From Dyadobacter crusticola DSM 16708 (GTDB taxonomy: Bacteria > Bacteroidota > Bacteroidia > Cytophagales > Spirosomataceae), in assembly GCF_000701505.1 (NCBI RefSeq), contig NZ_JNJB01000007.1, forward strand, positions 271,302 to 335,301: a stretch of 64,000 nucleotides of DNA, read 5' to 3'. The notes beneath the pieces were generated by a model. That model ran no database searches. It was not told the DNA's origin and was given only the letters and a program-made list of their open reading frames with translations. The position numbers were made by a program, and so were the translations under genes. Positions 52,715 through 63,430 of this stretch are shown piece by piece; positions within the stretch are counted from its first letter, which is position 1; each line of letters opens with the position of its first letter.

Positions 52715-54982
52715 TTATGCCCCTACCGACTTACGAATGATATTCAATGCAGAACCTGCTTTAAACCATTCGATCTGTTGCTCGTTGTAAGTGTGGTTCA
52801 CCGGGAATTCGTCCGCGGTACCATCATTATGATGCAATACGATTGTCAGTGGCTGACCTTCTGCGAACGTTTCCAATCCCAGGATGTCAATGGTATCGTC
52901 TTCCTGGATCTTGTCGTAATCCGTATTGTTCGCGAAAGTTAACGCGAGCATACCTTGTTTTTTAAGGTTAGTTTCGTGGATACGGGCAAATGATTTTGTC
53001 AAAATCGCGCGTACGCCAAGGAAACGCGGCTCCATTGCAGCGTGCTCCCGGGATGAACCTTCTCCATAGTTCTCATCACCAACAACAATCGTTCCGATTC
53101 CGTGCGCTTTATAGTCACGCTGAACTGCGGGTACTTCGCTGTATTGGTTATTCAGCTGATTTTTAACCGTGTTGGTTTTCTCATTAAAATAGTTAACCGC
53201 ACCGATCAGCATGTTATTTGAGATATTGTCGAGGTGACCGCGGTATTTCAACCAGGGGCCCGCCATTGAAATATGGTCAGTTGTACACTTACCTTTCGCT
53301 TTAATCAGCAATTTCAATCCTTTCAGATCTGTCCCTTCCCATTCAGGGAACGGAGCGAGTAACTGCAAACGGTCAGACGTTGGACTTACCAGCACTTGTA
53401 CCTGGCTTGGGTCCTCTGCGGGTGCTTGATAACCAGCATCTTCAACTGCATATCCTCTTAATGGAAGTTCCAGTCCGCTCGGTTCGTCAAGCATTACTTC
53501 TTCTCCATCTGTATTTACCAGTTTATCGGTACGAGGGTCAAATGTAAGACGACCTGCGATCGACATGGCAGTTACGATTTCAGGCGATGCTACGAAAGAG
53601 TGTGTATTGGGGTTCCCATCGGCACGCTTCGAGAAGTTCCTGTTGAAAGAGGTGATGATCGAGTTTTTCTCCCCTTTTTCAGCACCGTGGCGCGCCCATT
53701 GTCCAATACAAGGTCCGCAGGCGTTTGCAAGAACCACACCGCCGATCTGCGCGAATGTATCCAGGTAACCATCGCGATCCACCGTATAGCGAACCAGCTC
53801 AGAACCTGGTGTAATGGTATATTCGGAACTTACTTTCAGCTTCTTGTCGACAGCCTGTTGCGCAAGTGAAGCTGCGCGGCTCACATCTTCGTAAGAAGAG
53901 TTGGTGCAGGATCCGATCAGTCCAACTGAAAGAACCTCAGGCCAGCCATTTTCCTTCACCGCAGTTGCGAATTTAGAAAGCGGCCACGCCAAATCAGGCG
54001 TAAATGGTCCATTGATATGCGGTTCCAGCGTAGAAAGGTCAAGCTCTATCAGCTGATCGTAGTAAGCAGCGGGATTTGCATAAACATCATCATCAGAACG
54101 CAAATGCTGTTGAACTGCATCCGCAGCATCAGCAACATCCGCTCTCTCGGTAGCTCTCAGGTAAGCAGCACTTCTTCTGTCATAAGCGAAAATTGAAGTA
54201 GTAGCGCCAATTTCAGCACCCATATTACAGATTGTCGCTTTACCAGTCGCAGAAATGCTTTCTGCGCCTTCTCCGAAATATTCCACCACGTATCCGGTAC
54301 CACCTTTTACCGTCAGCTGGCCCGCAACCCAAAGGATTACGTCTTTCGCTGCTGTCCAGCCGCTCAGTTTTCCGGTCAGCTTAACTCCGATCAATCGTGG
54401 CATTTTCAATTCCCATGCAAGTCCCGACATCACGTCAGAAGCATCAGCACCGCCGACACCGATCGCGATCATTCCCAATCCACCTGCATTAGGTGTGTGG
54501 GAGTCTGTACCGATCATCATACCGCCCGGGAATGCATAGTTTTCAAGCACAACCTGGTGGATAATACCCGCGCCAGCGCGCCAGAAACCTAATCCGTATT
54601 TATTGGAAACAGATGAAAGGAAATCGTATACCTCTTTATTCTTGTCAACTGCATTCTTCAAATCCTGTGTAGCGCCTACTTCCGCCTGGATCAGGTGATC
54701 GCAATGCACGGTAGAAGGGACCGCAACCTGGGGCCTCCCGGCCTGCATAAATTGTAAAAGGGCCATTTGGGCAGTTGCGTCCTGCATTGCTACGCGATCG
54801 GGAGCAAAATCTACATAAGATTTTCCCCGCTCGTAACTCTGAGAAGGCGTTCCCTCCCACAAATGAGAGTACAAAATCTTCTCTGCCAAGGTTAAAGGCC
54901 GCCCTACAACTTTACGGGCAGCTTCTACTCTTTCTTCCATGCGGGCGTAGACGCCCTTAATCATATCTAAGTCAAATGCCAT
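52715..54982 (-). CDS. acnA: aconitate hydratase, mitochondrial-type
   Basis: 755 residues, the size of the mitochondrial/short aconitase branch (citrate to isocitrate in the TCA cycle). The iron-sulfur ligands are Cys in [15 protein letters not shown] and the pair in [14 protein letters not shown]. Substrate-binding patterns [20 protein letters not shown] and [20 protein letters not shown] are intact. It follows acnB on the same strand after 55 bp, so both are probably co-transcribed. Confidence 0.95.
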   Translation of the reverse strand: MAFDLDMIKGVYARMEERVEAARKVVGRPLTLAEKILYSHLWEGTPSQSYERGKSYVDFAPDRVAMQDATAQMALLQFMQAGRPQVAVPSTVHCDHLIQAEVGATQDLKNAVDKNKEVYDFLSSVSNKYGLGFWRAGAGIIHQVVLENYAFPGGMMIGTDSHTPNAGGLGMIAIGVGGADASDVMSGLAWELKMPRLIGVKLTGKLSGWTAAKDVILWVAGQLTVKGGTGYVVEYFGEGAESISATGKATICNMGAEIGATTSIFAYDRRSAAYLRATERADVADAADAVQQHLRSDDDVYANPAAYYDQLIELDLSTLEPHINGPFTPDLAWPLSKFATAVKENGWPEVLSVGLIGSCTNSSYEDVSRAASLAQQAVDKKLKVSSEYTITPGSELVRYTVDRDGYLDTFAQIGGVVLANACGPCIGQWARHGAEKGEKNSIITSFNRNFSKRADGNPNTHSFVASPEIVTAMSIAGRLTFDPRTDKLVNTDGEEVMLDEPSGLELPLRGYAVEDAGYQAPAEDPSQVQVLVSPTSDRLQLLAPFPEWEGTDLKGLKLLIKAKGKCTTDHISMAGPWLKYRGHLDNISNNMLIGAVNYFNEKTNTVKNQLNNQYSEVPAVQRDYKAHGIGTIVVGDENYGEGSSREHAAMEPRFLGVRAILTKSFARIHETNLKKQGMLALTFANNTDYDKIQEDDTIDILGLETFAEGQPLTIVLHHNDGTADEFPVNHTYNEQQIEWFKAGSALNIIRKSVGA

Positions 54983-55037
54983 ATCTCTTATATTATTGCT
55001 TATACATGCACAGTTCTCAACAATTGTACCACAAATG

Positions 55038-57809
55038 TTATCTGCTCAACTGCTTCACCGGAGGCGCGAATTTGGTGAGGTCAATACCCACTACTGCGGC
55101 CTTATATTCATCCATGTTCGGGATCCGGCCCAGGATCGCAGATAGCACAACTACCGGAGTGGATGCAAGCAGGGACTCTCCTTTCTTACGCTCCGAATCT
55201 TCAACAACCCTTCCCTGGAACAGACGCGTCGACGTTGCCATCACGGTGTCGCCTTTCGCAGCTTTTTCCTGGTTACCCATGCAAAGGTTGCAGCCCGGAC
55301 GTTCCAGGTACATCATATTCTCATATTCGGTACGCGCGGCTACTTTCGGCGCATTGTCGTCAAATTCGAAGCCGGAGTATTTCTGCAATACATCCCAGTC
55401 TCCTTCTTTTTTCAATTCCTCAATAATATTATAGGTAGGTGCTGCCACCACAAGCGGTGCATGGAACTCAACCTTCCCTTTTTGCTCCTCCAAGTTTTTA
55501 AGCATTTGAGAAACAATTTTCAAATCGCCTTTATGGACCATGCAGGAACCGACAAATCCGAGATCAACTTTTTTGTTTTCTCCATAGAAAGAGATCGGAC
55601 GGATCGTGTCGTGGGTGTATCTTTTCGATACATCCTTATTATTGACATCGGGATCTGCAATCATTGGTTCAACGATCGCGTCGAGGTCGATCTCCACTTC
55701 TGCGTAATATTTTGCATTCGCGTCCGGTACCAGCGCTGGTTTCTCACCTGACTTGATCTCCGCAATGCGCTTATCCGCTTTGTTGATCAATCCCTGCAAA
55801 ACCTGCTTATGGTTCTCCATTCCTTTATCGATCATGATCTGGATCCGGTTTTTCGCGATTTCCAGTGATTCGATCAAAGTATCATCCTCCGAGATACAGA
55901 TAGAAGCTTTCGCTTTCATTTCCGCAGTCCAGTCTGTAAAAGTAAATGCCTGATCAGCCGGCAATGTACCCAGGTGCACTTCGATTATCCGGCCCTGGAA
56001 CACGTTTTCACCGCCAAACTTTTGAAGCATCTGGGCTTGTGTGGCATGAACAACATCACGGAAATCCATGTGGTCCTTCATTTCACCCTTGAATGTAACT
56101 TTAACAGATTCGGGGATTGGCATTGATACTTCGCCGGTAGCCAATGCAATCGCAACAGTTCCTGAGTCAGCGCCGAATGCAACACCTTTTGACATCCTTG
56201 TGTGGGAGTCCCCACCGATGATGATCGCCCATTCGTCGACGGTAATGTCGTTCAATACTTTATGGATCACGTCAGTCATCGAGTGATATTCGCCTTTCGG
56301 GTCGCGTGCAGTAATCAGGCCGAAATCATTCATAAACTTCATCAGCTTGGGAATATTAGCCTGCGCTTTCTTATCCCATACCGAAGCAGTGTGACAGCCT
56401 GACTGGTAGGCACCATCCACAATCGGGGAAATCGTTGTCGCCGCCATTGATTCAAGCTCCTGCGCCGTCATCAAGCCCGTAGTATCCTGCGATCCCACGA
56501 TATTAACTTCCACACGAACGTCTGATCCCGCGTGTAAAACCTTACCCGGAGTAGTACCGACCGCATTTCTGTTGAATATCTTTTCAACAGCTGTCAAACC
56601 TTGTCCTTCATTCGAGATCTCCTTTGATGGAGCGAATACCGGAGTCGGTTCAATTCCCAATATCTTAGCTGCTACCGTCTGGATCTTTTTACCAAAAACA
56701 ATGGCGTATGATCCTCCGGCGCGTATGAATTCCTTTTTCTGCGGCGTAAGTGCTTTGGAAATGTCGATTAATTCCTGATCGCCGTTGTACAGCTTTTTTG
56801 TTTTTGTATTAATGGTCAAAACAGTGCCGGTTGCAACTGAGTAGACCTCTTCAAGAATGGGATCGCCATTCTCATTGCGAACTACGTTGCCATTCTCGTC
56901 CACCTTTTTGACCCAGTTTTTCAGATCAATACCGATACCGCCGGTAACGTCTACCGTGGTAAGGAAAATCGGGGAGATACCATTTGTACCACCTACGATC
57001 GGCGCGATGTTTACAAAAGGAACATACGGACTCGCCTGCTTACCAGTCCAAAGCGCGACGTTGTTTACACCCGACATCCTGGACGAACCCACGCCCATTG
57101 TACCTTTTTCGGCGATCAGCATCACGCTTTTATCAGGATGTTCGGCCTGCAAAGCTTTGATCTCACGCTGAGCCTGCGGCGTAATCATGCATTGGCCGTG
57201 CAGCTCGCGGTCTGACCGGGAATGCGCCTGGTTTCCGGGAGAGAGCAAATCGGTTGAAATGTCACCCTCACCAGCTATAAATGTTACTATCTTGATCTCT
57301 TCGGGTACCTCCGGCAGTTTTGTAAAAAACTCAGCCCGCGCGTAGCTTTCTAGGATTTCTCTTGCAATCTCATTGCCATTTTTAAAGGCTTCTTTCAAAC
57401 GGTCTGTATCTGCATCGTAGAGGTAAACCTGCGTTTTAAGAACCTCAGCGGCTTGTTTCGCGATAAACAGATCATTACCCAATGCAAGATCCAGTAACAC
57501 GCCAATGGAAGGCCCGCCTTTCATGTGCGAGAGCAGCTCAAATGCAAAAGCAGGTGATATCTCTGCTACGATCGATTCTCCGAGAATGATCTCTTTCAGG
57601 AACCTGGCTTTCGCACCAGCTGCACTTGTCGTTCCCGGTAATGTATTGTAGATAAAAAATTTAAGTGAATCGGCGCGGTACTCGTTTTCTGAATCCTTGA
57701 TTTGGGCAATGATCTCTCCCAATAATTCTGCGCCATCAATCGGCTTCGGATGAAGCCCCAGGGTTTTTCTTTCTTCAATCTCTTTAATGTAATCCTGATA
57801 GATATTCAT
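55038..57809 (-). CDS. acnB: bifunctional aconitate hydratase 2 / 2-methylisocitrate dehydratase
   Basis: 923 residues, the AcnB form. An N-terminal HEAT-like helical domain (residues about 1-160) is followed by the swivel domain moved to the front, as usual in AcnB ([20 protein letters not shown]), and then the catalytic domains. Iron-sulfur cysteines are in [12 protein letters not shown] and [33 protein letters not shown] binds substrate. It is somewhat longer than E. coli AcnB. It acts in the TCA cycle and can act on 2-methylisocitrate. Confidence 0.95.
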   Translation of the reverse strand: MNIYQDYIKEIEERKTLGLHPKPIDGAELLGEIIAQIKDSENEYRADSLKFFIYNTLPGTTSAAGAKARFLKEIILGESIVAEISPAFAFELLSHMKGGPSIGVLLDLALGNDLFIAKQAAEVLKTQVYLYDADTDRLKEAFKNGNEIAREILESYARAEFFTKLPEVPEEIKIVTFIAGEGDISTDLLSPGNQAHSRSDRELHGQCMITPQAQREIKALQAEHPDKSVMLIAEKGTMGVGSSRMSGVNNVALWTGKQASPYVPFVNIAPIVGGTNGISPIFLTTVDVTGGIGIDLKNWVKKVDENGNVVRNENGDPILEEVYSVATGTVLTINTKTKKLYNGDQELIDISKALTPQKKEFIRAGGSYAIVFGKKIQTVAAKILGIEPTPVFAPSKEISNEGQGLTAVEKIFNRNAVGTTPGKVLHAGSDVRVEVNIVGSQDTTGLMTAQELESMAATTISPIVDGAYQSGCHTASVWDKKAQANIPKLMKFMNDFGLITARDPKGEYHSMTDVIHKVLNDITVDEWAIIIGGDSHTRMSKGVAFGADSGTVAIALATGEVSMPIPESVKVTFKGEMKDHMDFRDVVHATQAQMLQKFGGENVFQGRIIEVHLGTLPADQAFTFTDWTAEMKAKASICISEDDTLIESLEIAKNRIQIMIDKGMENHKQVLQGLINKADKRIAEIKSGEKPALVPDANAKYYAEVEIDLDAIVEPMIADPDVNNKDVSKRYTHDTIRPISFYGENKKVDLGFVGSCMVHKGDLKIVSQMLKNLEEQKGKVEFHAPLVVAAPTYNIIEELKKEGDWDVLQKYSGFEFDDNAPKVAARTEYENMMYLERPGCNLCMGNQEKAAKGDTVMATSTRLFQGRVVEDSERKKGESLLASTPVVVLSAILGRIPNMDEYKAAVVGIDLTKFAPPVKQLSR

Positions 57810-58065
57810 GATGAAATCTTTTCAATGTTAAAGGCAGTACATATTCTCAATAAAACGGGCGAAAGTACGAATTTACCCAATATACGCAGGGCCATCTGGC
57901 GATTTTCGCCACTATTTAGCATTATTATATACTACCGGTATATATGAATAACCCAGCTCCATTTCTTTTTGTTCTTACTACCGCTCTAATTCATTCGTTA
58001 TTTAAATCATGTGACAGGATTGCCCCGCTCCTACCCTTATATTTTGCCCCTCCTTTTCCGGCAAC

Positions 58066-58098
58066 TTTGATTTTTTGTTTGATTGTACCCTATATTTG
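58066..58098 (+). promoter_or_regulatory. topA promoter
   Basis: TTTG (58066-58069), 21 bp, then TATATTTG (58091-58098): exact -33 and -7 elements of the Bacteroidota type, 39 bp before the topA ATG. It lies between divergent acnB and topA and is the clearest promoter in the window. Confidence 0.7.
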
Positions 58099-58137
58099 GA
58101 CGTTCAAAGTGCTACCAGATTCCTTAAATCCAAAACT

Positions 58138-60582
58138 ATGTCGAAAAATCTGGTGATCGTAGAGTCACCGGCGAAGGCCAAAACCATTGAAAGTTATTTA
58201 GGGCAGGATTTCACGGTCAAGTCCAGTTTCGGACACGTCCGCGACCTTCCCGAACATGATATGGGCGTGGATGTTGAGCATGAATTTCAACCATCTTACG
58301 AGATTTCGTCGGACAAAGTCAAAGTCATTTCCGAGTTGAAAAAACTGGCAAAAGGCGCAGAAGTGTGGCTGGCGACGGATGATGACCGCGAAGGAGAAGC
58401 TATTTCATGGCATTTAAAAGAAGCACTCGGCCTGCCTGATGACACTAAACGTATCGTGTTCAGGGAGATCACCAAGTCTGCACTACAAAATGCTATCGCA
58501 AAACCACGTGTGATTGACGCCGACCTGGTTGATGCACAACAGGCAAGAAGGATACTCGACCGGCTGGTTGGATATGAGCTTTCACCGGTACTTTGGAAGA
58601 AAATAAGAATAGGGAAATCTAACCTTTCAGCGGGCCGCGTACAGTCTGTCGCGGTGCGGATTATTGTTGAAAGAGAACGTGAAATAGATGCATTTAGAAC
58701 AAAGAACAGCTACAAGGTAACTGCACATTTTGACCTGGGTAATGGCAAAGTGCTGAATGCAGAACTCCCCAAAAGCTTTTCCACAGAAGACGAAGCTGTC
58801 AAATTCCTGGAAAGGTGCATTGGCGCAGAGTTCTCGATCAAAAACCTTGAAGTAAAACCAGCTAAAAAAACACCTGCTCCCCCATTCACTACTTCTACAC
58901 TACAACAGGAAGCTTCAAGAAAGCTTAGCTTTTCAGTAGCACAGACGATGACAGTCGCACAGCGCCTGTACGAAGCTGGTAAGATCTCCTACATGCGTAC
59001 CGACTCCACCAACTTGTCGGAAGAAGCTTTGGAAAAAGCGCGTCAGCAGATCACGAAGGAATACGGACAGGAGTACTATAATAAAAGGATATTCAAGACC
59101 AAATCAGAATCAGCACAGGAAGCGCACGAAGCAATCCGGCCGACCGACTTTTCAACCTTGTCGGCAAGCAGCGACCGCAATGAGCAGCGACTTTATGAGC
59201 TGATCTGGAAACGCGCAATCGCATCGCAGATGTCGGACGCGCAACTGGAACGTACTACTGCGACGATCGGCATTTCAAGTACCTCCGAAGAGCTGGTGGC
59301 GCAGGGTGAGGTGATCAAATTCGAAGGTTTCCTGAAAGTATATATGGAATCCAGCGATGAGGAAGGTGATGAGGAACAAAAGGGAATGCTGCCTCCGTTG
59401 AACATCGGACAAAAACTGAATCTGGCCGATATGAAGGCGACTGAGCGTTTTACGCGCAACCCGCCGAGATACACCGAAGCGAGCCTTGTTAAAAAACTGG
59501 AAGAAATGGGCATTGGTCGCCCGTCCACCTACGCACCTACTATCTCGACTATTTTGAAGAGAGAGTACATTGTAAAAGAAGACAGACCGGGTACTGAGAG
59601 AGAGTTCAAGGAATTTACACTTGCCAATAATGAGATCAAAAGCAAGGTAAATAAGGAGATATACGGTTCAGAAAAAGCCAAGCTTTTCCCGACCAGCACG
59701 GGAATGGTCGTAAACGATTTCCTGGTTAGTCATTTCCAGGACATTATCGACTATTCTTTCACTGCAAACGTGGAAAAGGATTTTGACCATATCGCCGAGG
59801 GGCAGCTCGCCTGGCGGCAGATGATCAAGAACTTTTACACGCCATTTCAGAAAAAAGTAGCAGAAGCACGGGAAGAAGCTATCGATAAAAGCCTGACTTC
59901 GCGTGACCTGGGTGAAGATCCTGCGACAGGTAAGAAGGTATCTGTACGCATCGGTAAATACGGTCCTTACGTGCAGATCGGTGATGTAGAAGACGAGGAA
60001 AAGCCAAAGTTCGCAAGTCTGCAAAAGGGACAGCTGATGGAAACCATTACGCTGGACGAAGCCTTCGAACTGTTCAAACTGCCTCGTACTGTTGGATTGT
60101 ATGAGGACAAAGAGCTGGTTGTTAACATCGGGAAATTTGGTCCTTACGTGAAGCATGATGGTAAATACTATTCATTGCTGAAAACAGACGATCCGATGGC
60201 GGTGACGGAAGACAGATTGGTTGAGATCATCGTTCAGAAACGCTTGCAGGATAGCAGCCGCACGATCAAGGAATTCACGGAAGACCCGGACTGCAAAGTA
60301 CTCAATGGAAAATACGGCCCGTATATCGCATTTGGCAAAAAGAATGTGAAGATCCCGAAAGGAACAGACCCGGCCGCATTGACCTATGAAGAGATTGTGA
60401 AGCTGGCGGCCGAAACACCTGACAAGCCAGCCGGAAGAGGATTTAAAAAGGCAGCACCGAAAACGGCAGCAGAGAAAAAGCCCGCAGCTGAAAAGAAGCC
60501 GGCAGCAGAAAAGAAGCCGGCAGCAAAGAAAACGGCTGAGAAAAAGCCTGCGGCGAAGAAGGCAGCCAAGAAGGCTTCGTAA
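58138..60582 (+). CDS. topA: DNA topoisomerase I
   Basis: 814 residues from the ATG at 58138 (MSKNLVIVESPAKAKTIESY); the upstream frame to 58075 runs through the promoter and is not used. The TOPRIM domain has VWLATDDDREGEAISWHL, and the active-site tyrosine is Tyr285 in ISYMRTDSTNLS. Instead of zinc fingers, the C-terminus has three GKYGPYV-type repeats (about 620-760) and a Lys/Ala/Pro tail (KKPAAEKKPAAEKK). This type IA enzyme relaxes negative supercoils. Confidence 0.96.
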   Translation: MSKNLVIVESPAKAKTIESYLGQDFTVKSSFGHVRDLPEHDMGVDVEHEFQPSYEISSDKVKVISELKKLAKGAEVWLATDDDREGEAISWHLKEALGLPDDTKRIVFREITKSALQNAIAKPRVIDADLVDAQQARRILDRLVGYELSPVLWKKIRIGKSNLSAGRVQSVAVRIIVEREREIDAFRTKNSYKVTAHFDLGNGKVLNAELPKSFSTEDEAVKFLERCIGAEFSIKNLEVKPAKKTPAPPFTTSTLQQEASRKLSFSVAQTMTVAQRLYEAGKISYMRTDSTNLSEEALEKARQQITKEYGQEYYNKRIFKTKSESAQEAHEAIRPTDFSTLSASSDRNEQRLYELIWKRAIASQMSDAQLERTTATIGISSTSEELVAQGEVIKFEGFLKVYMESSDEEGDEEQKGMLPPLNIGQKLNLADMKATERFTRNPPRYTEASLVKKLEEMGIGRPSTYAPTISTILKREYIVKEDRPGTEREFKEFTLANNEIKSKVNKEIYGSEKAKLFPTSTGMVVNDFLVSHFQDIIDYSFTANVEKDFDHIAEGQLAWRQMIKNFYTPFQKKVAEAREEAIDKSLTSRDLGEDPATGKKVSVRIGKYGPYVQIGDVEDEEKPKFASLQKGQLMETITLDEAFELFKLPRTVGLYEDKELVVNIGKFGPYVKHDGKYYSLLKTDDPMAVTEDRLVEIIVQKRLQDSSRTIKEFTEDPDCKVLNGKYGPYIAFGKKNVKIPKGTDPAALTYEEIVKLAAETPDKPAGRGFKKAAPKTAAEKKPAAEKKPAAEKKPAAKKTAEKKPAAKKAAKKAS

Positions 60583-60598
60583 AAGCATTTGAGCTGAC

Positions 60599-60623
60599 AT
60601 TCGTGTCCATTCGTGCATTCGTG
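60599..60623. repeat. three ATTCGTG units
   Basis: ATTCGTG at 60599-60605, 60609-60615 and 60617-60623, the spacers being TCC/A-type bases. It lies in the short gap between topA and the sirtuin gene. It is reminiscent of the other tandem intergenic repeats but has no inverted arm. Confidence 0.55.
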
Positions 60624-60657
60624 GCAAAACAAAACACACATTAAAACCGCCAAAAGA

Positions 60658-61350
60658 ATGAAAAAGCTAGTAGTACTCTCCGGAGCTGGTATCAGTGCAG
60701 AAAGCGGCATCAGCACATTCCGCGACAATGGTGGTTTGTGGGACAATTACCGCATTGAAGATGTAGCGACCCCCGAAGCCTGGGCAAGAAACCAGGAACT
60801 GGTGCTGGATTTTTATAACCAGCGCAGAAAACAAGCGTACGAAGTAAAGCCGAATGCGGCGCATTATGCCTTGGTCGAGCTGGAAAAGCATTTCGATGTA
60901 AGCATTATCACGCAGAATGTAGACAACCTGCATGAAGTGGCAGGCTCTTCGAATGTGATTCATTTACATGGAGAACTGTTCAAGTCGCGCAGCACGAAGG
61001 ATCCGGAGTTGGTTTATCAAATGGACTCCTGGGAACTAAAAACGGGCGATTTATGCGAGCTGGGAAGTCAGCTCCGTCCGCACATCGTGTGGTTTGGCGA
61101 AGAGGTACCGATGATGGAAAAAGCCATCAACGTGGCAGAAACGGCAGACATTTTCCTGGTGATCGGAACTTCGCTGGCTGTATACCCTGCCGCGGGACTT
61201 GTACATTATGTGGCACCAGGCAAACCGATTTACATCATCGATCCCGCACAGCCCGATATCCGACTGAAACCTAACATGGTTTTCATCCAGGAAAAGGCTT
61301 CGACGGGAATGGAAGTTTTGACGAAACAATATTTATTATCAGATCAATAG
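60658..61350 (+). CDS. cobB: NAD-dependent protein deacylase, sirtuin (CobB-like)
   Basis: 230 residues from the ATG at 60658 (MKKLVVLSGAGISAESGIST). NAD-binding motifs are GAGISAESGI, TFRDNGGLW and TQNVDNLH, with catalytic His104 in HLHGEL. Tyr53-xx-Arg56 (DFYNQRRKQAY) is the succinyl/malonyl-lysine pair of CobB and SIRT5, so desuccinylation is likely. The zinc-binding cysteines usual in sirtuins are missing (SRSTKDPELVYQMDSWELKT), as in some class III/U forms. folD starts 3 bp after its stop. Confidence 0.92.
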   Translation: MKKLVVLSGAGISAESGISTFRDNGGLWDNYRIEDVATPEAWARNQELVLDFYNQRRKQAYEVKPNAAHYALVELEKHFDVSIITQNVDNLHEVAGSSNVIHLHGELFKSRSTKDPELVYQMDSWELKTGDLCELGSQLRPHIVWFGEEVPMMEKAINVAETADIFLVIGTSLAVYPAAGLVHYVAPGKPIYIIDPAQPDIRLKPNMVFIQEKASTGMEVLTKQYLLSDQ

Positions 61351-61353
61351 CGA

Positions 61354-62235
61354 ATGCAATTACTTGACGGAAAAGCTATTTCCTCCCAAATTAAAGCTGA
61401 AATCAAAGTAGAGGTAGAAAAGTGGGTTGCTGGTGGCGGCAAAAAGCCCCATTTGGCTGCTATACTTGTTGGTACCGACGGTGCCAGCGAAACTTACGTG
61501 GCGTCTAAAATCAGAAGCTGTGAGGAAATCGGCTTCTCTTCTACCCTTCTGCGCTTCGAACCTACTATTTCAGAAGCGGAGCTGTTGGAAGCAGTAGCGT
61601 CGCTTAACAACGATCCCGATGTGGATGGTTTCATCGTACAACTTCCATTGCCTGCCCATATATCAGAGAATACGGTAATGGAAGCAGTTAACCCGGCGAA
61701 AGATGTGGATGGATTTCATCCGGTCAATGTCGGTAAAATGTGCAAGGGACTTCCTGCATACATTTCCGCAACACCATTCGGTATCCTTGAAATGATTATC
61801 CGCGCCGGCATTGAAACGAGCGGAAAGCATTGCGTAGTAGTTGGGCGCAGCCAGATCGTGGGTTTACCGATGAGCATACTGATGCAGCGCAACAGCTACC
61901 CTGGCAACTGTACTGTGACAATCACACACAGCAAAACGCAAAATCTGAAAGAGATCTGTCAAAGCGCAGATATATTGATTGCCGCGCTTGGAAGAGCCGA
62001 TTTCATCAAAGCAGACTACGTGAAAGAAGGCGCGGTAGTAATTGACGTAGGCATTACCCGGGTTGTTGATCCAGCCAAGAAGAGCGGATACTCGATCAAA
62101 GGCGATGTGGACTTCAACGATGTGGCGCCGAAAGCCAGCTACATTACGCCGGTGCCGGGCGGTGTGGGATTAATGACGATCTGCGGTTTGCTGACAAATA
62201 CATTCAAAGCTGCGAAAAAGGAGATTTATCCCTGA
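61354..62235 (+). CDS. folD: methylenetetrahydrofolate dehydrogenase / methenyltetrahydrofolate cyclohydrolase
   Basis: 293 residues. Tyr-xxx-Lys catalysis is in [16 protein letters not shown], with [12 protein letters not shown] and [13 protein letters not shown]. The NADP Rossmann motif is [17 protein letters not shown], and the closing [18 protein letters not shown] is conserved. It interconverts 5,10-methylene- and 10-formyl-THF for purine and fMet synthesis. It follows the sirtuin gene after 3 bp, so they share a transcript. Confidence 0.97.
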   Translation: MQLLDGKAISSQIKAEIKVEVEKWVAGGGKKPHLAAILVGTDGASETYVASKIRSCEEIGFSSTLLRFEPTISEAELLEAVASLNNDPDVDGFIVQLPLPAHISENTVMEAVNPAKDVDGFHPVNVGKMCKGLPAYISATPFGILEMIIRAGIETSGKHCVVVGRSQIVGLPMSILMQRNSYPGNCTVTITHSKTQNLKEICQSADILIAALGRADFIKADYVKEGAVVIDVGITRVVDPAKKSGYSIKGDVDFNDVAPKASYITPVPGGVGLMTICGLLTNTFKAAKKEIYP

Positions 62236-62258
62236 TTGGTATAAAGCAAAGTTTTTTG

Positions 62259-62305
62259 AACCGGATAATGCAGCGTGCAAGACGCATTCATTATCCGGTT
62301 TTTTG
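62259..62305 (+). terminator. intrinsic terminator after folD
   Basis: AACCGGATAATG (62259-62270) pairs with CATTATCCGGTT (62289-62300), followed by TTTTG; the inner GCGT/ACGC extends the stem. It lies 23 bp after the folD stop. Confidence 0.8.
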
Positions 62306-62367
62306 TTGTGCTTTTTGTTTTTTGCTAAAAGATTTGTCAATTAGTAGCAGATTTCAAAGCATCGATT

Positions 62368-63423
62368 ATGAGCATTGTAAGCAACAACATCAAATATCTA
62401 CGCAGACTTAACGGACTGACGCAGGAACAATTTGCGCGCAAAATTGCCATTAAAAGATCATTGCTGGGCGCTTATGAGGAAGCCCGCGCTAATCCGAACC
62501 TGACGAATCTGAAAAATATTGCCGCTTCTTTCGGAATCACAGTAGACAATTTGCTAAAAAATGATCTGAGAAAACTCAGGGAAACACCTGATATGTCACT
62601 GCCGCTGGCTCAGCCAAAACCTATGACGGTTTCGCATTCAGGCAATGTAACCCCGCCGGTTCAGCAGCGGGCTGCATCCTATGCAGAGCCACAGCCGCTG
62701 GCAAAAGTGATTGAACAATTTCAGCAGCCCGAACAACCTTTGCGGATGGTGTCGCGGCAGGTTAATCTTAAACCGATTAGCGGGGAAGCGCCTCCGCAGC
62801 AACCTGCTCGTAATATGCATTTTCAGCAACCTGAACCGCAACCCACATTCAACAGTGCGCCTGCTAATCAGTTACCTGTTTTTAATAATCAATTCAATAC
62901 AGGTCAGTTTAATGCCCAACCGGAAGAGCGGCCGAATGTATATCAGAATGTACAGTGGGTTGCATTGAACATGCAGCAGCATTACCTGGCCAACTTCCAG
63001 AACCCTGCGTACCTGACCAACCTGCCTTCTTTTCAGTTGCCTAATTTGCCAACCGGCTATTATCGTGCATTTGAAGCAGGCGCGGATTATACTTACCCCG
63101 GCGCGTTGCTCATCGGTACATTCGTGCGGAATTGGTATGATATCCACGACGGAATGCAGTACGTTTTTGTGCTAAAAAGCGCAGGAATTATCTGTCGTAC
63201 CGCGTTTAATCACGTAAAAACATCGGGCTTCCTGCTGCTGACTTCCGACAATGGAGCTGCTCCGGAACTTGAAATTCCATTGCAGGATGTACTTGAAGTT
63301 TGGGAAATAAAGGCGTTTGTCAGTCTGCAAATACCGGCGCCACAGCCTTCGCTGGAACGCATTTCCCAGCTTGTAGACGAGCTCCAATTGGAACTCAGTC
63401 AGTACCGACAGCAGGATATTTAG
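62368..63423 (+). CDS. XRE-family regulator with degenerate S24/LexA-like C-terminal domain
   Basis: 351 residues. An N-terminal helix-turn-helix (IKYLRRLNGLTQEQFARKIA) is followed by a long low-complexity region rich in Gln, Pro and Asn (about 85-205) and a C-terminal domain from about 220. The latter follows the order of S24/LexA domains (YTYPGALLIGTFVRNWYDIH, LLLTSDNGAAPELEIPLQDV, LEVWEIKAFVS) but has no GDSMxP serine and an Arg/Thr where the lysine would be. So it is likely a non-cleaving repressor of the Bacteroidota S24-like type. Target unknown. Confidence 0.82.
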   Translation: MSIVSNNIKYLRRLNGLTQEQFARKIAIKRSLLGAYEEARANPNLTNLKNIAASFGITVDNLLKNDLRKLRETPDMSLPLAQPKPMTVSHSGNVTPPVQQRAASYAEPQPLAKVIEQFQQPEQPLRMVSRQVNLKPISGEAPPQQPARNMHFQQPEPQPTFNSAPANQLPVFNNQFNTGQFNAQPEERPNVYQNVQWVALNMQQHYLANFQNPAYLTNLPSFQLPNLPTGYYRAFEAGADYTYPGALLIGTFVRNWYDIHDGMQYVFVLKSAGIICRTAFNHVKTSGFLLLTSDNGAAPELEIPLQDVLEVWEIKAFVSLQIPAPQPSLERISQLVDELQLELSQYRQQDI

Positions 63424-63430
63424 CAATACA

